From NCBI GenBank assembly GCA_039026975.1, contig JBCCLI010000271.1, positions 1-8,957 on the forward strand: DNA of 8,957 nt. Direction: 5' to 3'. Numbering within the stretch: the stretch's first letter is position 1; every line of letters starts with the position of its first letter. Shown here piece by piece: positions 1 through 8,499 of this stretch. Under the pieces are notes generated by a model that was not told where the DNA came from, did not search any database, and saw only the letters and a list, made by a program, of their open reading frames with translations. The position numbers were made by a program, and so were the translations under genes. Source of the DNA: JBCBKZ01 sp039026975. Its GTDB lineage: Bacteria > Bacteroidota > Bacteroidia > J057.

Positions 1-343
1 CCACCAGAGAGCCTCCTATGGGAAACATCACTAATTAGCTCTTATGTACATTGTCTATCTTTTTTTGGCCATCTGGTTTTATGCTCCCTGTTATTCGCCT
101 ACCCCTACATATGAAGTAGGCTACTCAGTAGCTAATAATTTCTCCTTGTCTGATAGTATGGAAAAACCGGAAAGTCATACAGCAGAAGCTCCTTTCTTCC
201 CTTTTCTTTTTTCAGATGGATATCATGATTTCATTCTTGAGAAATAAAGGAGTCCTCCTAAATATTTTACCCATGAGGGAAAACTTTTTTCTTTAGTGGG
301 AATATTTAGTTCTTTCCGCTTGTCTAATCTAAAAACATGTATA
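1..343. other. Upstream region without a supportable gene
   Basis: This stretch precedes the GLPGLI operon and should contain its promoter and leader, but I see no convincing Bacteroidota promoter (TTTG about 20 bases before TAnnTTTG). One open frame at 44-247 on the plus strand could encode 67 residues with a hydrophobic start (MYIVYLFLAIWFYAPC) but has no basic N-terminus, no ribosome binding site and no family resemblance, so I treat it as probably non-coding. A 6-bp inverted repeat (GCCTAC at 97-102, GTAGGC at 116-121) and a short AGGAG/CTCCT repeat near 248-259 are the only visible structures; neither has a T-run that would make it a terminator. The end of an upstream gene could lie in the first 40-110 bases, but no frame is recognisable. 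Confidence 0.5.
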
Positions 344-1105
344 ATGAAGTATTTACGTCTTTTGATAGCCTTAGTCATTACCCTTCCTCTCTGCACACAT
401 GCCCAGGTGAGTGAAGGGGAAATTCAGTTTGATGAAACGGTTAACCTACATAAAAGAATCCCCCCTGACAGGGAGCAGTTCAAGGATATGATTCCTGAGT
501 TTAGAACCTTTCCTAAGGTATTATATTTCAACACGGAAGCCAGCAGCTGGCGATCTTCTGAAAGAGAGATTCCCGGTCAGGAAGATCCTATGGAAGGAGG
601 GAGAGGAAGAAGATTTAGGATGAGAATGTCAGGAGCAGGCGGTGGCATGAATAGCTCAGTTTATACTAACCTGGAAGAGGGATACAGCATAGACCAGCGA
701 GATATGTTTGATAAGCAGTTTCTCGTAAATGGAGAGCCGGAAACCTTCAGTTGGAAAGTCAGTCCTGAACAGAAGCAAGTGCTTGATTATGTGTGCATGA
801 AGGCCACCTTTGAGGACTCAAGCAGGAAGATTGTGGTCTGGTTCACCCCTCAAATTCCCGTAAGTGCTGGCCCCGGCAGACTAGGTGGTTTACCTGGGAT
901 GATATTAGAGGCAGATTATAATGACGGAGAAAGAACCGTAGAAGCCGTCTCTGTATCTACTGATACCCCAGATCCATCCTTATTGGTAGCGCCTAAAAAA
1001 GGGAAAAAGGTAACAGAAGAAGAATTTAGGGCTATAAGAGAAGAAAAAATCAAAGAATTCAGAGAAATGAGGGGGGAAGGTGGAAGAAGAGTCAGAATCA
1101 ACTAA
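344..1105 (+). CDS. GLPGLI family exported protein
   Basis: This 253-residue protein belongs to the Bacteroidota-specific GLPGLI family, whose function is unknown. I chose the ATG at 344 over the in-frame GTG at 296 because it gives a clean signal peptide (MKYLRLLIALVITLPLCTHAQ) with likely cleavage after about residue 20, so the mature protein should be periplasmic or outer-membrane associated. The family core is clear: FSWKV near 135, a conserved-type Cys at 151 (DYVCMKA), VVWFTPQIP at 164-172, AGPG, and the name-giving GGLPGMILE at 181-189. Two parts look specialised: a Gly/Arg/Met-rich stretch at about 85-102 (GGRGRRFRMRM) and a highly charged tail from about 217 (KKGKKVTEEEF, ending GGRRVRIN). 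No Shine-Dalgarno is visible, as is usual in this phylum. The gene lies 27 bases upstream of the barrel gene, so the two are probably co-transcribed. Family assignment is confident; the molecular role is not known. Confidence 0.9.
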   Translation: MKYLRLLIALVITLPLCTHAQVSEGEIQFDETVNLHKRIPPDREQFKDMIPEFRTFPKVLYFNTEASSWRSSEREIPGQEDPMEGGRGRRFRMRMSGAGGGMNSSVYTNLEEGYSIDQRDMFDKQFLVNGEPETFSWKVSPEQKQVLDYVCMKATFEDSSRKIVVWFTPQIPVSAGPGRLGGLPGMILEADYNDGERTVEAVSVSTDTPDPSLLVAPKKGKKVTEEEFRAIREEKIKEFREMRGEGGRRVRIN

Positions 1106-1132
1106 GCACATACTAGTCAAGCAAACCGTAAC

Positions 1133-3952
1133 ATGAAAACTTTCCCCTTAGTCATATGGGTAGCTATCTCCTTATGTGGATTCTCCAGCTTATATGCCCA
1201 AAACTTTACCCTTAGCGGCAGCATCATAGATTCTACTAAAGCCCCTCTTGCTGGTGCTACAGCCGTTTTATTACAGGCTGAAGATTCAGTTATGAAGCAC
1301 TTTTCCTTTACTGGCAAAGACGGGGAATACGAAATGAAAAATGTGCTTGCGGGTGACTATTTATTGCAAGTCTCTTACCTAGGATACCTCACCTATTTTA
1401 AGTCCCTAAATGTAGCTGCTTCAGTGGCTCTCCCTCCCATCACCATGACCCCTCAGGACCAAAGCCTGAACGAGGTAATCATAGAAGGAGAGAGGACGCC
1501 TATTTTTCTCAAGAAAGATACCATAGAATATAATGCAAAAGCCTTCAAGGTACAGCCTAATGCTACGGTGGAAGACCTGCTGAAGCGGCTACCGGGCGTA
1601 GAGGTAGAACAAGACGGTTCTGTCAAGGCCCAAGGAGAAACCGTCCAGCGGGTAACGGTAGATGGGAAAGAGTTTTTTGGGAATGACCCTAAGTTAGCTA
1701 CGCAGAATCTACCGGCAGATGCAGTCAACAGAATTCAGGTGTTTGATAGGCAGTCAGACCTAGCTGAGTTTACGGGTATAGATGACGGAAATAGAGAGAA
1801 GACCATCAACCTCCAATTAAAAGAAGACAGGAAAAATGGACTCTTTGGGACCATAACAGCTGGATATGGTACAGATAATAGAACGGAAAATAAAGCTAGT
1901 GTCAATAAATTCTCTAAAAAGACTCAGCTGTCATTTTTAGGTTTGTATAATAACACTAACAAGCAGGGATTTTCTTTTGAGGACTATATAGGCTTTCAGG
2001 GAGGGATAAGTGCTGTAGGTAGAAATGGGGGAGGAAGAAACATCCGAAGGGGAGGGAATAGCAATAGTGCAGGGGTACCCATAGGTGAGGATTTGAGTGA
2101 TGGATTTGTAACTACAGCCGCCTCTGGGATCAACTGGAACCAGGATTTCAGTAAGAAGACTCGACTTACTTTCAGTTACTTTTATAACTCCGTGGAAAGA
2201 GACCTTGCCTCAGAACTGGTGAGGCAGAACTTCCTGGAAAGTGGGAACTTCACCTATGATGAAGTAGCTGATAATGAAAACACTAACCAGAACCACAGGG
2301 CAAACCTAAGGCTTACCCATAAATTTGATTCTACCCAGCAGTTGATTCTCACAGGAAATGCGGGTTACACAGACGGGGAGTCAAGTAGCATCTCCAGTTC
2401 TAACACCTTCAGCAATGAGGGAGAACTTGAAAACCAATCTGCTACTGATAATCAGAATGAAGGAGATAGATGGTCAGCCACCGCAGAAATTAGCTACCGA
2501 AAAAAACTGGCCAAGCAAGGGAGGAACTTTGTAATTTCTGCTAATGCTAACCTAGTAGACAATGACAGGTTTCTGAATATCTTCAACCAGAATCAATTTT
2601 TTGATCCGGCAAATGAAGATAGCCTATTCATCCAACGGCAGGAACAGGATCAGCAAACTGATCAGCTGAACTTCCAGACCAGTGTTTCCTACACAGAGCC
2701 CCTTGGAAATAGGACCTTCTTAGAAGTAAACCTTTCCCAGAGAAATTACAATAATCAGGTAGATCAAGAAGTGGAAGACCTACTGGATGATGGGGCTAAT
2801 GACTTTATCAGGCTGTTTAATCCTTTTCTAAGTAATGCTTACGAAAGCGACTACAACTACCAGCAAGCTGGTATGAATTACCGCATGGTTCGAAATAAGC
2901 TCAACTGGACAGTAGGTGTAAGCGGGCAGCGATCCAGACTCACTGGTGATCTTCCCTTACTCAATACGGAGATTGATAACACTTACTACTTCTTATTACC
3001 CTCAGCCCAACTCAGAATAGACATGGGGAGTGCTAAGAATCTGTTCCTTAATTACCGTACCAGGGTAAATGAGCCCTCCATAGAACAGTTACAGCCCGTA
3101 GTAGATAATACAGATCCGCTAAATGTGTATGTAGGGAATCCAGATCTGGATCCCGCTTATACTCATACCCTTACGGGTAGATTTCTCTCCTTTAGCCAGT
3201 TCAATTTCACCAGCCTTTTCGCCTTCTTTAGGCTGAGCTATACAGATAATAGCATCATCAATGCTACCACTGTAGATTCTCTATTCAGAAGAACTACCAG
3301 ACCCTTAAATGTAGATAATACCTTTTCTGCTTTAGCTTTTGGGTCTTATTCTACCCCCATTAGGTCACTCAAAATAAATCTGAGGGTTAATTCTAATCTT
3401 TCCTATAACCGCAACATACAGTTTCTCAATGAAAGAGAAACACCCACCAATAGATATATTCTCTCAGGAGGCTTGCGGCTTGATAACCGTAAAAAAGATG
3501 TATTGGATCTTGCCATAGGAAGTAACATCAGTTATACCCTCACTACCTATGATGATGCAGAAACGGCTGACCAGACCTTTCTCAACCAGCGATACTATGC
3601 TGAATTAGGGCTATTTCTTGGAAAGAAATGGCGAGTGGGAAGCCAAATCAACTATCGCTTGTATGAAGGAGATGGATTTGGCGAACAAGAAGCTATTGCT
3701 ATTTGGGAAGCATCCTTATCTCACTACTTTTTGAAGAATAATAGAGGAGAATTTAGGCTCTCTGCCTATGACATCCTCAATAAAAATATAGGAATTAATC
3801 AAACCAGTGATCTCAACTACATAGAAGAGGAAAGAATTACTAGCTTAGCAAGGTATGTGATGTTCAGTTTTGTGTATAACCTCTCCAAGTTTGGCCAGGA
3901 TGCTAGCGGATTACCCCCTGGTGGAAGAATGAGAATTTTTAGGCCTAGATAA
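1133..3952 (+). CDS. TonB-receptor-like outer membrane beta-barrel protein
   Basis: This 939-residue protein starts with a signal peptide (MKTFPLVIWVAISLCGFSSLYAQ). A carboxypeptidase-regulatory-like beta-sandwich follows at about 25-107 (LSGSIIDSTKAPLAGATAVL, then GYL). Next is a TonB-receptor plug-like domain at about 125-230, with VEDLLKRLPGVEVEQDG and the signature VDGKEFFGNDPKLATQNLPA followed by IQVFD. The rest, about 235-920, is a predicted barrel rich in aromatic alternating strands and Asn/Asp-rich loops; NEPSIEQLQP (646-655) and VGNPDLDP (667-674) are typical of the OMP_b-brl_3 type of barrel. It resembles SusC-type receptors but is shorter, has no SusD partner, and no TonB box can be identified with certainty. 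A Gly/Arg-rich loop (297-308) and a basic C-terminus (GGRMRIFRPR) stand out. It likely acts in the outer membrane in transport or surface assembly together with the preceding GLPGLI protein; the substrate cannot be inferred. Confidence 0.92.
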   Translation: MKTFPLVIWVAISLCGFSSLYAQNFTLSGSIIDSTKAPLAGATAVLLQAEDSVMKHFSFTGKDGEYEMKNVLAGDYLLQVSYLGYLTYFKSLNVAASVALPPITMTPQDQSLNEVIIEGERTPIFLKKDTIEYNAKAFKVQPNATVEDLLKRLPGVEVEQDGSVKAQGETVQRVTVDGKEFFGNDPKLATQNLPADAVNRIQVFDRQSDLAEFTGIDDGNREKTINLQLKEDRKNGLFGTITAGYGTDNRTENKASVNKFSKKTQLSFLGLYNNTNKQGFSFEDYIGFQGGISAVGRNGGGRNIRRGGNSNSAGVPIGEDLSDGFVTTAASGINWNQDFSKKTRLTFSYFYNSVERDLASELVRQNFLESGNFTYDEVADNENTNQNHRANLRLTHKFDSTQQLILTGNAGYTDGESSSISSSNTFSNEGELENQSATDNQNEGDRWSATAEISYRKKLAKQGRNFVISANANLVDNDRFLNIFNQNQFFDPANEDSLFIQRQEQDQQTDQLNFQTSVSYTEPLGNRTFLEVNLSQRNYNNQVDQEVEDLLDDGANDFIRLFNPFLSNAYESDYNYQQAGMNYRMVRNKLNWTVGVSGQRSRLTGDLPLLNTEIDNTYYFLLPSAQLRIDMGSAKNLFLNYRTRVNEPSIEQLQPVVDNTDPLNVYVGNPDLDPAYTHTLTGRFLSFSQFNFTSLFAFFRLSYTDNSIINATTVDSLFRRTTRPLNVDNTFSALAFGSYSTPIRSLKINLRVNSNLSYNRNIQFLNERETPTNRYILSGGLRLDNRKKDVLDLAIGSNISYTLTTYDDAETADQTFLNQRYYAELGLFLGKKWRVGSQINYRLYEGDGFGEQEAIAIWEASLSHYFLKNNRGEFRLSAYDILNKNIGINQTSDLNYIEEERITSLARYVMFSFVYNLSKFGQDASGLPPGGRMRIFRPR

Positions 3953-4224
3953 ATTTTCTCTAATCCCAAGAAAGGATTTATATGTTTTTAGTACACAAAA
4001 AGATACCGCTAAAGGTACCTCTTTGCAGACAGCTTTCATTTTCCTTCAAAAATTGAAAATTTACCTATTCAAACAAAAAACCCAACTCCCGGAAATAGGA
4101 AACTGATAATGAAAGATTTACTGTAGTATTCTCCTGTTTTAATAACCAGCCGTGGATATATTGGAAAGTTGAATAATTTGGAAGCATCCAAAATGTGGTC
4201 TTTATATCCCTACGCATCAATCTT
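3953..4224. other. Intergenic region between barrel operon and kinase
   Basis: This AT-rich gap of 272 bases separates two same-strand genes and should contain the end of the first transcript and the kinase promoter. I see one bulged hairpin (listed separately) and a small inverted repeat (ATTTTC 4038-4043 with GAAAAT 4055-4060). The best promoter-like words are TATGTTTT at 3981-3988 and TAATTTG at 4174-4180. Each departs from TAnnTTTG and neither has a matching -33 element, so I do not call a promoter. No open frame here looks coding. Confidence 0.5.
3999..4024 (+). terminator. Weak bulged hairpin, possible terminator of barrel operon
   Basis: AAAGA-TACC (3999-4007) pairs with GGTA-CC-TCTTT (4014-4024), leaving a GCTAAA loop and a two-base CC bulge. 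It lies 46 bases after the barrel stop codon, the right place for a terminator, but no T-run follows the stem, so this is only a candidate. Confidence 0.25.
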
Positions 4225-7200
4225 ATGTATCGCTACTATAGCTGGTCTATTCTTTTCCTATTGCCTCTTCTTGCCCTTAGCCAGGGTTCCCCTGGACAGT
4301 TTTATCCCGTTTTTGAAAATGTAGACATAGATAATGGTATCCCCTCTAACAATGCAAATTGCATAGTTCAGGATCAGTGGGGCTATATCTGGATAGGGAC
4401 CTCCAAGGGCCTTTCCCGCTATGATGGAAGTAACTTTAAGAACTACCTGCATGACCCTGCAGATAGCACTACCCTCTCTGCCAACTCCGTGCGGGCCTTA
4501 TGCATAGATTATACAGGGCTAATCTGGGTAGGGACCACAGGTGGGGGGCTAAACTCTTTAGATCCTCGCACAGATATTATTCAGAGGTATACCCATGATC
4601 CAGATGATCCTACCAGCCTTTCTCATAATGAAATTCTCTCCCTGGTGGAAGATAGTCATCAGAGATTATGGGTAGGTACGGAAGAAGGCCTTAACCTTTT
4701 CAATAGACAAGAGCAGACATTCAGTTCATTCACGCATGACAAAGATGATCCTACCAGCCTGGGTGCCAACGCAGTCTTAAGTATCATGGAGGATAACGAT
4801 CAGAATATCTGGGTAGGCACATGGGAAGGGGGGTTACACCTCATGACTTATCAAGACCTGGAAGGGCCAGAAAAAATATTAAGGTTTAAAAGGTTCCAGC
4901 ATGATATAGATGATCCCCACTCTATAAGCTCAAACCATATTTGGAAAATTTTCCAGGATAGAGATGGGAGAATATGGATAGCCACCTTTGATGCAGGGAT
5001 TAATTACCTGGCGCCTACCAGAGCTATGGACAGTGTAAGTGGCCGGCCTACTTATAAGGCCATCAGCTATAATACCTCGCCCAGGCCATCAGATTTCTAC
5101 ACCTTAAATTTTACGGATATAGCACAGGATCATGAAGGAACTATTTGGTTAGGGAACGTCCAGGGCCTAGTGTACTTTGACCCCCGGCATGTCCCCCTGT
5201 ATTGGGAGGATATGAAGAATGAAAACGTACGGCCTACATTTTATGAATATCATCCTAATAGTGCAGGTATACATGACCTACCCAGCGATTTAGTTAAGGA
5301 CATATTCATAGGGTCCGGCCATATCATGTGGCTCTCTACCAACCTAGGTATCTCTACCTACCTGGCTAATAAAAAATTCTCTCCTATTTATCCAGACTTT
5401 CCCAGTTTTCCAGAACCAGAGATCAATTCTTTCGCTGAAGAAAATGACAGTGTAGTTTGGATAGGAAGTCTTATGGGAGGGCTTTTTAGCTATAATTTAG
5501 CCTCAGGAGAATGTGAACGGATAGTAAACCCTGCCCTGACGTTTAAGGATATAGACCTAAATAGAATTACTGCCTTGTATAAAGAAGGGGATGATCTCTG
5601 GATGGGTAATGGCTATGGGATTTGTAAGATGGATATTCCTAGCAGGACTTTTACTAACTACTATTTAAGAGACAAGGATAATAACCTGATGACCCGGAGT
5701 GTAGTACGAAATTTCTTCAGAGATAAGGAAAATATCCTCTGGGTGAGTACTCAAAGTGGGCTGGTCAAATTTGAAGGAGACACCCCTATCCTGTTCCAAC
5801 CGGACCCTGAAGATTCCCTAAGCCTTCCAGATATGTTCATCATGGATGCGCTGGAAGATAAGAACCAGAACCTTTGGCTAGCTACTTCTGGGGAAGGTAT
5901 GTGCCTAGTTAGTTGGGATGATGAGAGGGGCAGGTATATTTTTGAAAATTACCCCATTGATTTATCTGGTATTCCCAATGTAAGCTCTATCATCAATTGT
6001 ATATCAGTCTTAGATGATTTTTTTCTCATAGGGACTACAAATGGTTCCGTTCTGTTTGATCCTGTTTCCCGCACGTATTTTAGAGATGAAGAATTAGTCC
6101 CTGATGTAAAAGGGTATATCAATGCACTGGTGGTGGATAAAGCACAGCATTTATGGTTTTCCATGGATGATGGGTTACTATGCTACTTTCCAGAAGAGCA
6201 GAGGCTCGCCTCATTTGATATTATGGACGGTCTCCAAGGTAATGCCTTTAGATACAGATCTTCCTACCTAAATGAAGAGGGGCTCATCTACCTGGGAGGG
6301 CATAGGGGATTTAACCGTTTTTATGGGCATGAGATTGCTACCCAAAACACTTCAAGTAAGGTGCTTATCACAGACATCAAAATTTATGGAGAATCTGTAA
6401 AGGTGGGAGAAGAAGATCCCAATACCGGGAATATCATTCTTTCCAAACACATTTCTGATACCGAGTCTCTGTCCCTCTCACATAGACATAAGGCTATCAG
6501 CCTAAGCTTTGCTATGCTGGATTACACCTATTTTCAGAGAAATACCTACTACTACATGCTAGAGGGATTTGATAAAAGCTGGCAGGAGTCAAAAGGTCAG
6601 AAAAATGAAGTCAGCTGGAGCCAGTTAGAACCAGGGACCTACACCTTCAAGGTTAAAGTGAAAAATAAGGAAGGATTTTGGTCTGAAACCACCTACCTCC
6701 CCATTACCATTAACTATCCATTCTGGAAAGAGTGGTGGTTTGCAGCAGCTATGGGATTCCTCCTCCTTTTTTCCCTTTGGTCTTATTATGACTACCGTTC
6801 TCAAAAAACCAGATCTGACAGAATAAAACTGGAAAAACAGGTAGAAGAGAGGACTTATTCGCTGGAGCGCGCTACTAAAGTAGAAAAGCAAGCCAGAGCA
6901 GAAGCTGAGAAAGCCAGAGGAGAGGCTGTTGCTGCTAATAACGCCAAAAGTATTTTCCTAGCCAATATGAGCCATGAGATCAGAACGCCCCTAAATGGTG
7001 TGATGGGGATGATACAGTTACTCGCTGATACTGATCTTGATCAAGAACAAAAAGAATATATACATACGGTTCAGAAAAGCAGCGAAAGCCTACTTGGAGT
7101 TATCAATGACATTTTGGATTTCTCTAAAATAGAATCAGGTAAGCTGGCGCTGGAATCCATTAGTTTTAACATTAGGGACTGCATAGAAGAAGTAGTTCAA

Positions 7201-8499
7201 TTATACATAGCCAAAGTATCTGAAACCCAAATCAAGCTGGTATATGCTGTGGATTACCGAATACCAGCTACCATCATAGCAGATGAAATCCGCTTCAAAC
7301 AAATCTTAAGTAACCTCATTAGTAATGCCCTCAAGTTCACTCAGGATGGATATGTAGAAGTATTTATAGGCTTGCCCCCACATGAACAGAATGTCTTGGC
7401 AGATCATGCACCCTTCCTGTTACATGTATGGGTAAAGGACTCAGGAATCGGGATACAAGAGGAGAAACAAAAACAGTTATTTACTGCATTCTCTCAAGCA
7501 GATGATTCTATCACCAGAAAATACGGGGGGACAGGATTAGGCTTATCTATCTGCCAAAAGCTTTGCCAGCTTATGGGTGGAGATATAGAAGTCCAAAGCG
7601 TACTGGGGGAAGGTTCCACCTTTCACTTCTGGATAAACACCCAAATGGGTAGTGAAAAAAGAGACCGAATCTATAGCTCTTTTTCACCCCACCACGGAAA
7701 AATTGTGCTGGCCAGTTTTAAGAATCCCATCTGTAACCTTTACATGTCACACATTATCAAGGGAGTAGGACTGGAAATACAGCTAGTTAATAGCAGTAAA
7801 CAAGTTTCTACTGACCCTCAACAGTTGTATTGTTTACTGATAGACTACAATTGTTGGGAGACTGAAAAAGAAGACTGGCTGAAGTGGCAATCCAGCTTGG
7901 CTGAGAAGGTTCCCTTCCTATTGGCTTACAGGTTCGGTCAACCGCTACCACTGGAAGTCACCTCCGCCTTTGATGGACTTGTCTCTTATCCCTTAGCATA
8001 CAAAAGCTTCACCAAGACCCTATTAAACCTCGCAGACAATAAGGGGACACCATCTGTCCTCCCTACCCTCTCGCAGCAGTCTATCTTGGGGACTCATTTT
8101 GCTGATCATTACCCCTTAGAGGTTATGGTGGCTGAAGATAATGTAGTCAATCAAAAGCTGATCAAGCGGGTCATGGAAAAACTGGGATATAATATCACCA
8201 TGGTCAGTAATGGGAAGGAGGCAGTGGATACTTACCAAAAACGTTTGCCCCAGCTTATCTTTATGGACATCCAAATGCCTGAAATGGATGGGGTTACTGC
8301 CTGCCGAAAAATTAGAAGCCTACAGACTGATCAGTCCTCACCTTTCATCATAGCTATGACCGCTAATGCTATGAAGGGAGATAGGGAAACCTTTCTGTCA
8401 GCAGGTATGGATGAATACATTTCTAAACCCTTTAAAATCAAGGATGTCAAAAAGGTTCTACAGCATTTTTCAGAGAAGTCAGGAAAAAAAATTGGGTAA
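4225..8499 (+). CDS. Hybrid sensor histidine kinase/response regulator with propeller and Y_Y_Y sensor
   Basis: This 1424-residue membrane kinase is numbered from the ATG at 4225, preferred over the GTG at 4195 because it gives a signal anchor (MYRYYSWSILFLLPLLALSQ). Fourteen Reg_prop motifs of the IWVGT-type run from residue 55 to about 700, enough for two seven-bladed propellers in the periplasm. A Y_Y_Y domain (about 760-830), a membrane segment (about 837-855) and a charged coiled coil (about 862-910) follow. HisKA contains MSHEIRTPLNG with phospho-His 917. HATPase_c has the N box (N1030, N1034), DSGIGI and GGTGLGLSI. Residues 1157-1275 look like a decayed receiver. The final receiver (1298-1416) has E1304/D1305, phospho-Asp 1348 (FMDIQMPEMDG), T1379 and K1401, so it should be active. 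There is no AraC-type or other DNA-binding domain and no Hpt. It therefore senses an unknown periplasmic signal, probably a glycan or other small ligand by family analogy, and must act through a partner encoded elsewhere. Confidence 0.93.
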   Translation: MYRYYSWSILFLLPLLALSQGSPGQFYPVFENVDIDNGIPSNNANCIVQDQWGYIWIGTSKGLSRYDGSNFKNYLHDPADSTTLSANSVRALCIDYTGLIWVGTTGGGLNSLDPRTDIIQRYTHDPDDPTSLSHNEILSLVEDSHQRLWVGTEEGLNLFNRQEQTFSSFTHDKDDPTSLGANAVLSIMEDNDQNIWVGTWEGGLHLMTYQDLEGPEKILRFKRFQHDIDDPHSISSNHIWKIFQDRDGRIWIATFDAGINYLAPTRAMDSVSGRPTYKAISYNTSPRPSDFYTLNFTDIAQDHEGTIWLGNVQGLVYFDPRHVPLYWEDMKNENVRPTFYEYHPNSAGIHDLPSDLVKDIFIGSGHIMWLSTNLGISTYLANKKFSPIYPDFPSFPEPEINSFAEENDSVVWIGSLMGGLFSYNLASGECERIVNPALTFKDIDLNRITALYKEGDDLWMGNGYGICKMDIPSRTFTNYYLRDKDNNLMTRSVVRNFFRDKENILWVSTQSGLVKFEGDTPILFQPDPEDSLSLPDMFIMDALEDKNQNLWLATSGEGMCLVSWDDERGRYIFENYPIDLSGIPNVSSIINCISVLDDFFLIGTTNGSVLFDPVSRTYFRDEELVPDVKGYINALVVDKAQHLWFSMDDGLLCYFPEEQRLASFDIMDGLQGNAFRYRSSYLNEEGLIYLGGHRGFNRFYGHEIATQNTSSKVLITDIKIYGESVKVGEEDPNTGNIILSKHISDTESLSLSHRHKAISLSFAMLDYTYFQRNTYYYMLEGFDKSWQESKGQKNEVSWSQLEPGTYTFKVKVKNKEGFWSETTYLPITINYPFWKEWWFAAAMGFLLLFSLWSYYDYRSQKTRSDRIKLEKQVEERTYSLERATKVEKQARAEAEKARGEAVAANNAKSIFLANMSHEIRTPLNGVMGMIQLLADTDLDQEQKEYIHTVQKSSESLLGVINDILDFSKIESGKLALESISFNIRDCIEEVVQLYIAKVSETQIKLVYAVDYRIPATIIADEIRFKQILSNLISNALKFTQDGYVEVFIGLPPHEQNVLADHAPFLLHVWVKDSGIGIQEEKQKQLFTAFSQADDSITRKYGGTGLGLSICQKLCQLMGGDIEVQSVLGEGSTFHFWINTQMGSEKRDRIYSSFSPHHGKIVLASFKNPICNLYMSHIIKGVGLEIQLVNSSKQVSTDPQQLYCLLIDYNCWETEKEDWLKWQSSLAEKVPFLLAYRFGQPLPLEVTSAFDGLVSYPLAYKSFTKTLLNLADNKGTPSVLPTLSQQSILGTHFADHYPLEVMVAEDNVVNQKLIKRVMEKLGYNITMVSNGKEAVDTYQKRLPQLIFMDIQMPEMDGVTACRKIRSLQTDQSSPFIIAMTANAMKGDRETFLSAGMDEYISKPFKIKDVKKVLQHFSEKSGKKIG
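4602..4760 (+). repeat. 18-bp direct repeat marking propeller blades
   Basis: The 18 bases AGATGATCCTACCAGCCT occur identically at 4602-4619 and 4743-4760, 141 bases (47 codons) apart. They encode the DDPTSL linker between propeller blades; diverged relatives are HDPADSTTLS before it and HDIDDPHSIS after it. This is an internal protein repeat, not a mobile or regulatory one, and points to recent duplication or conversion of a blade unit. Confidence 0.85.
7693..8049 (+). other. Degenerate receiver domain inside the kinase
   Basis: Residues 1157-1275 of the kinase follow the receiver pattern when set against the intact C-terminal receiver. KIVLASF sits where MVAED should be, so the acidic pair is replaced by S1164/F1165. 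LLIDYN keeps an Asp at 1207 (codon 7843-7845). FLLAYR has Arg instead of the switch Thr. LVSYPL has Tyr 1255 instead of the conserved Lys. The alignment is by eye. A non-phosphorylated pseudo-receiver between catalytic core and true receiver is known from BarA-like hybrid kinases, so a structural or gating role is plausible. Confidence 0.6.

Noticed and set aside
1..28. Possible start of a minus-strand gene (MFPIGGSLV) running off the left edge
   Set aside because: Only nine codons are visible, with no supporting promoter or ribosome binding site, so it cannot be separated from chance.
97..121. Inverted repeat GCCTAC/GTAGGC as an operator or terminator
   Set aside because: Six base pairs with a 13-base loop and no T-run are expected by chance in AT-rich DNA of this length.
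44..247. A 67-residue plus-strand open frame with a hydrophobic beginning
   Set aside because: It has no basic residue before the hydrophobic stretch, no ribosome binding site and no recognisable family, and it lies in a probable regulatory region. Kept only as a remark on the upstream region.
296..343. GTG start giving the GLPGLI protein 16 extra residues
   Set aside because: The extension would put a polar stretch before an otherwise complete signal peptide; the ATG at 344 is the more natural start.
4174..4180. TAATTTG as the -7 element of the kinase promoter
   Set aside because: It is one base short of TAnnTTTG and has no TTTG element about 20 bases upstream.
4195..4224. GTG start giving the kinase 10 extra residues
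   Set aside because: The ATG at 4225 directly yields a typical signal anchor, and no ribosome binding site supports the GTG.
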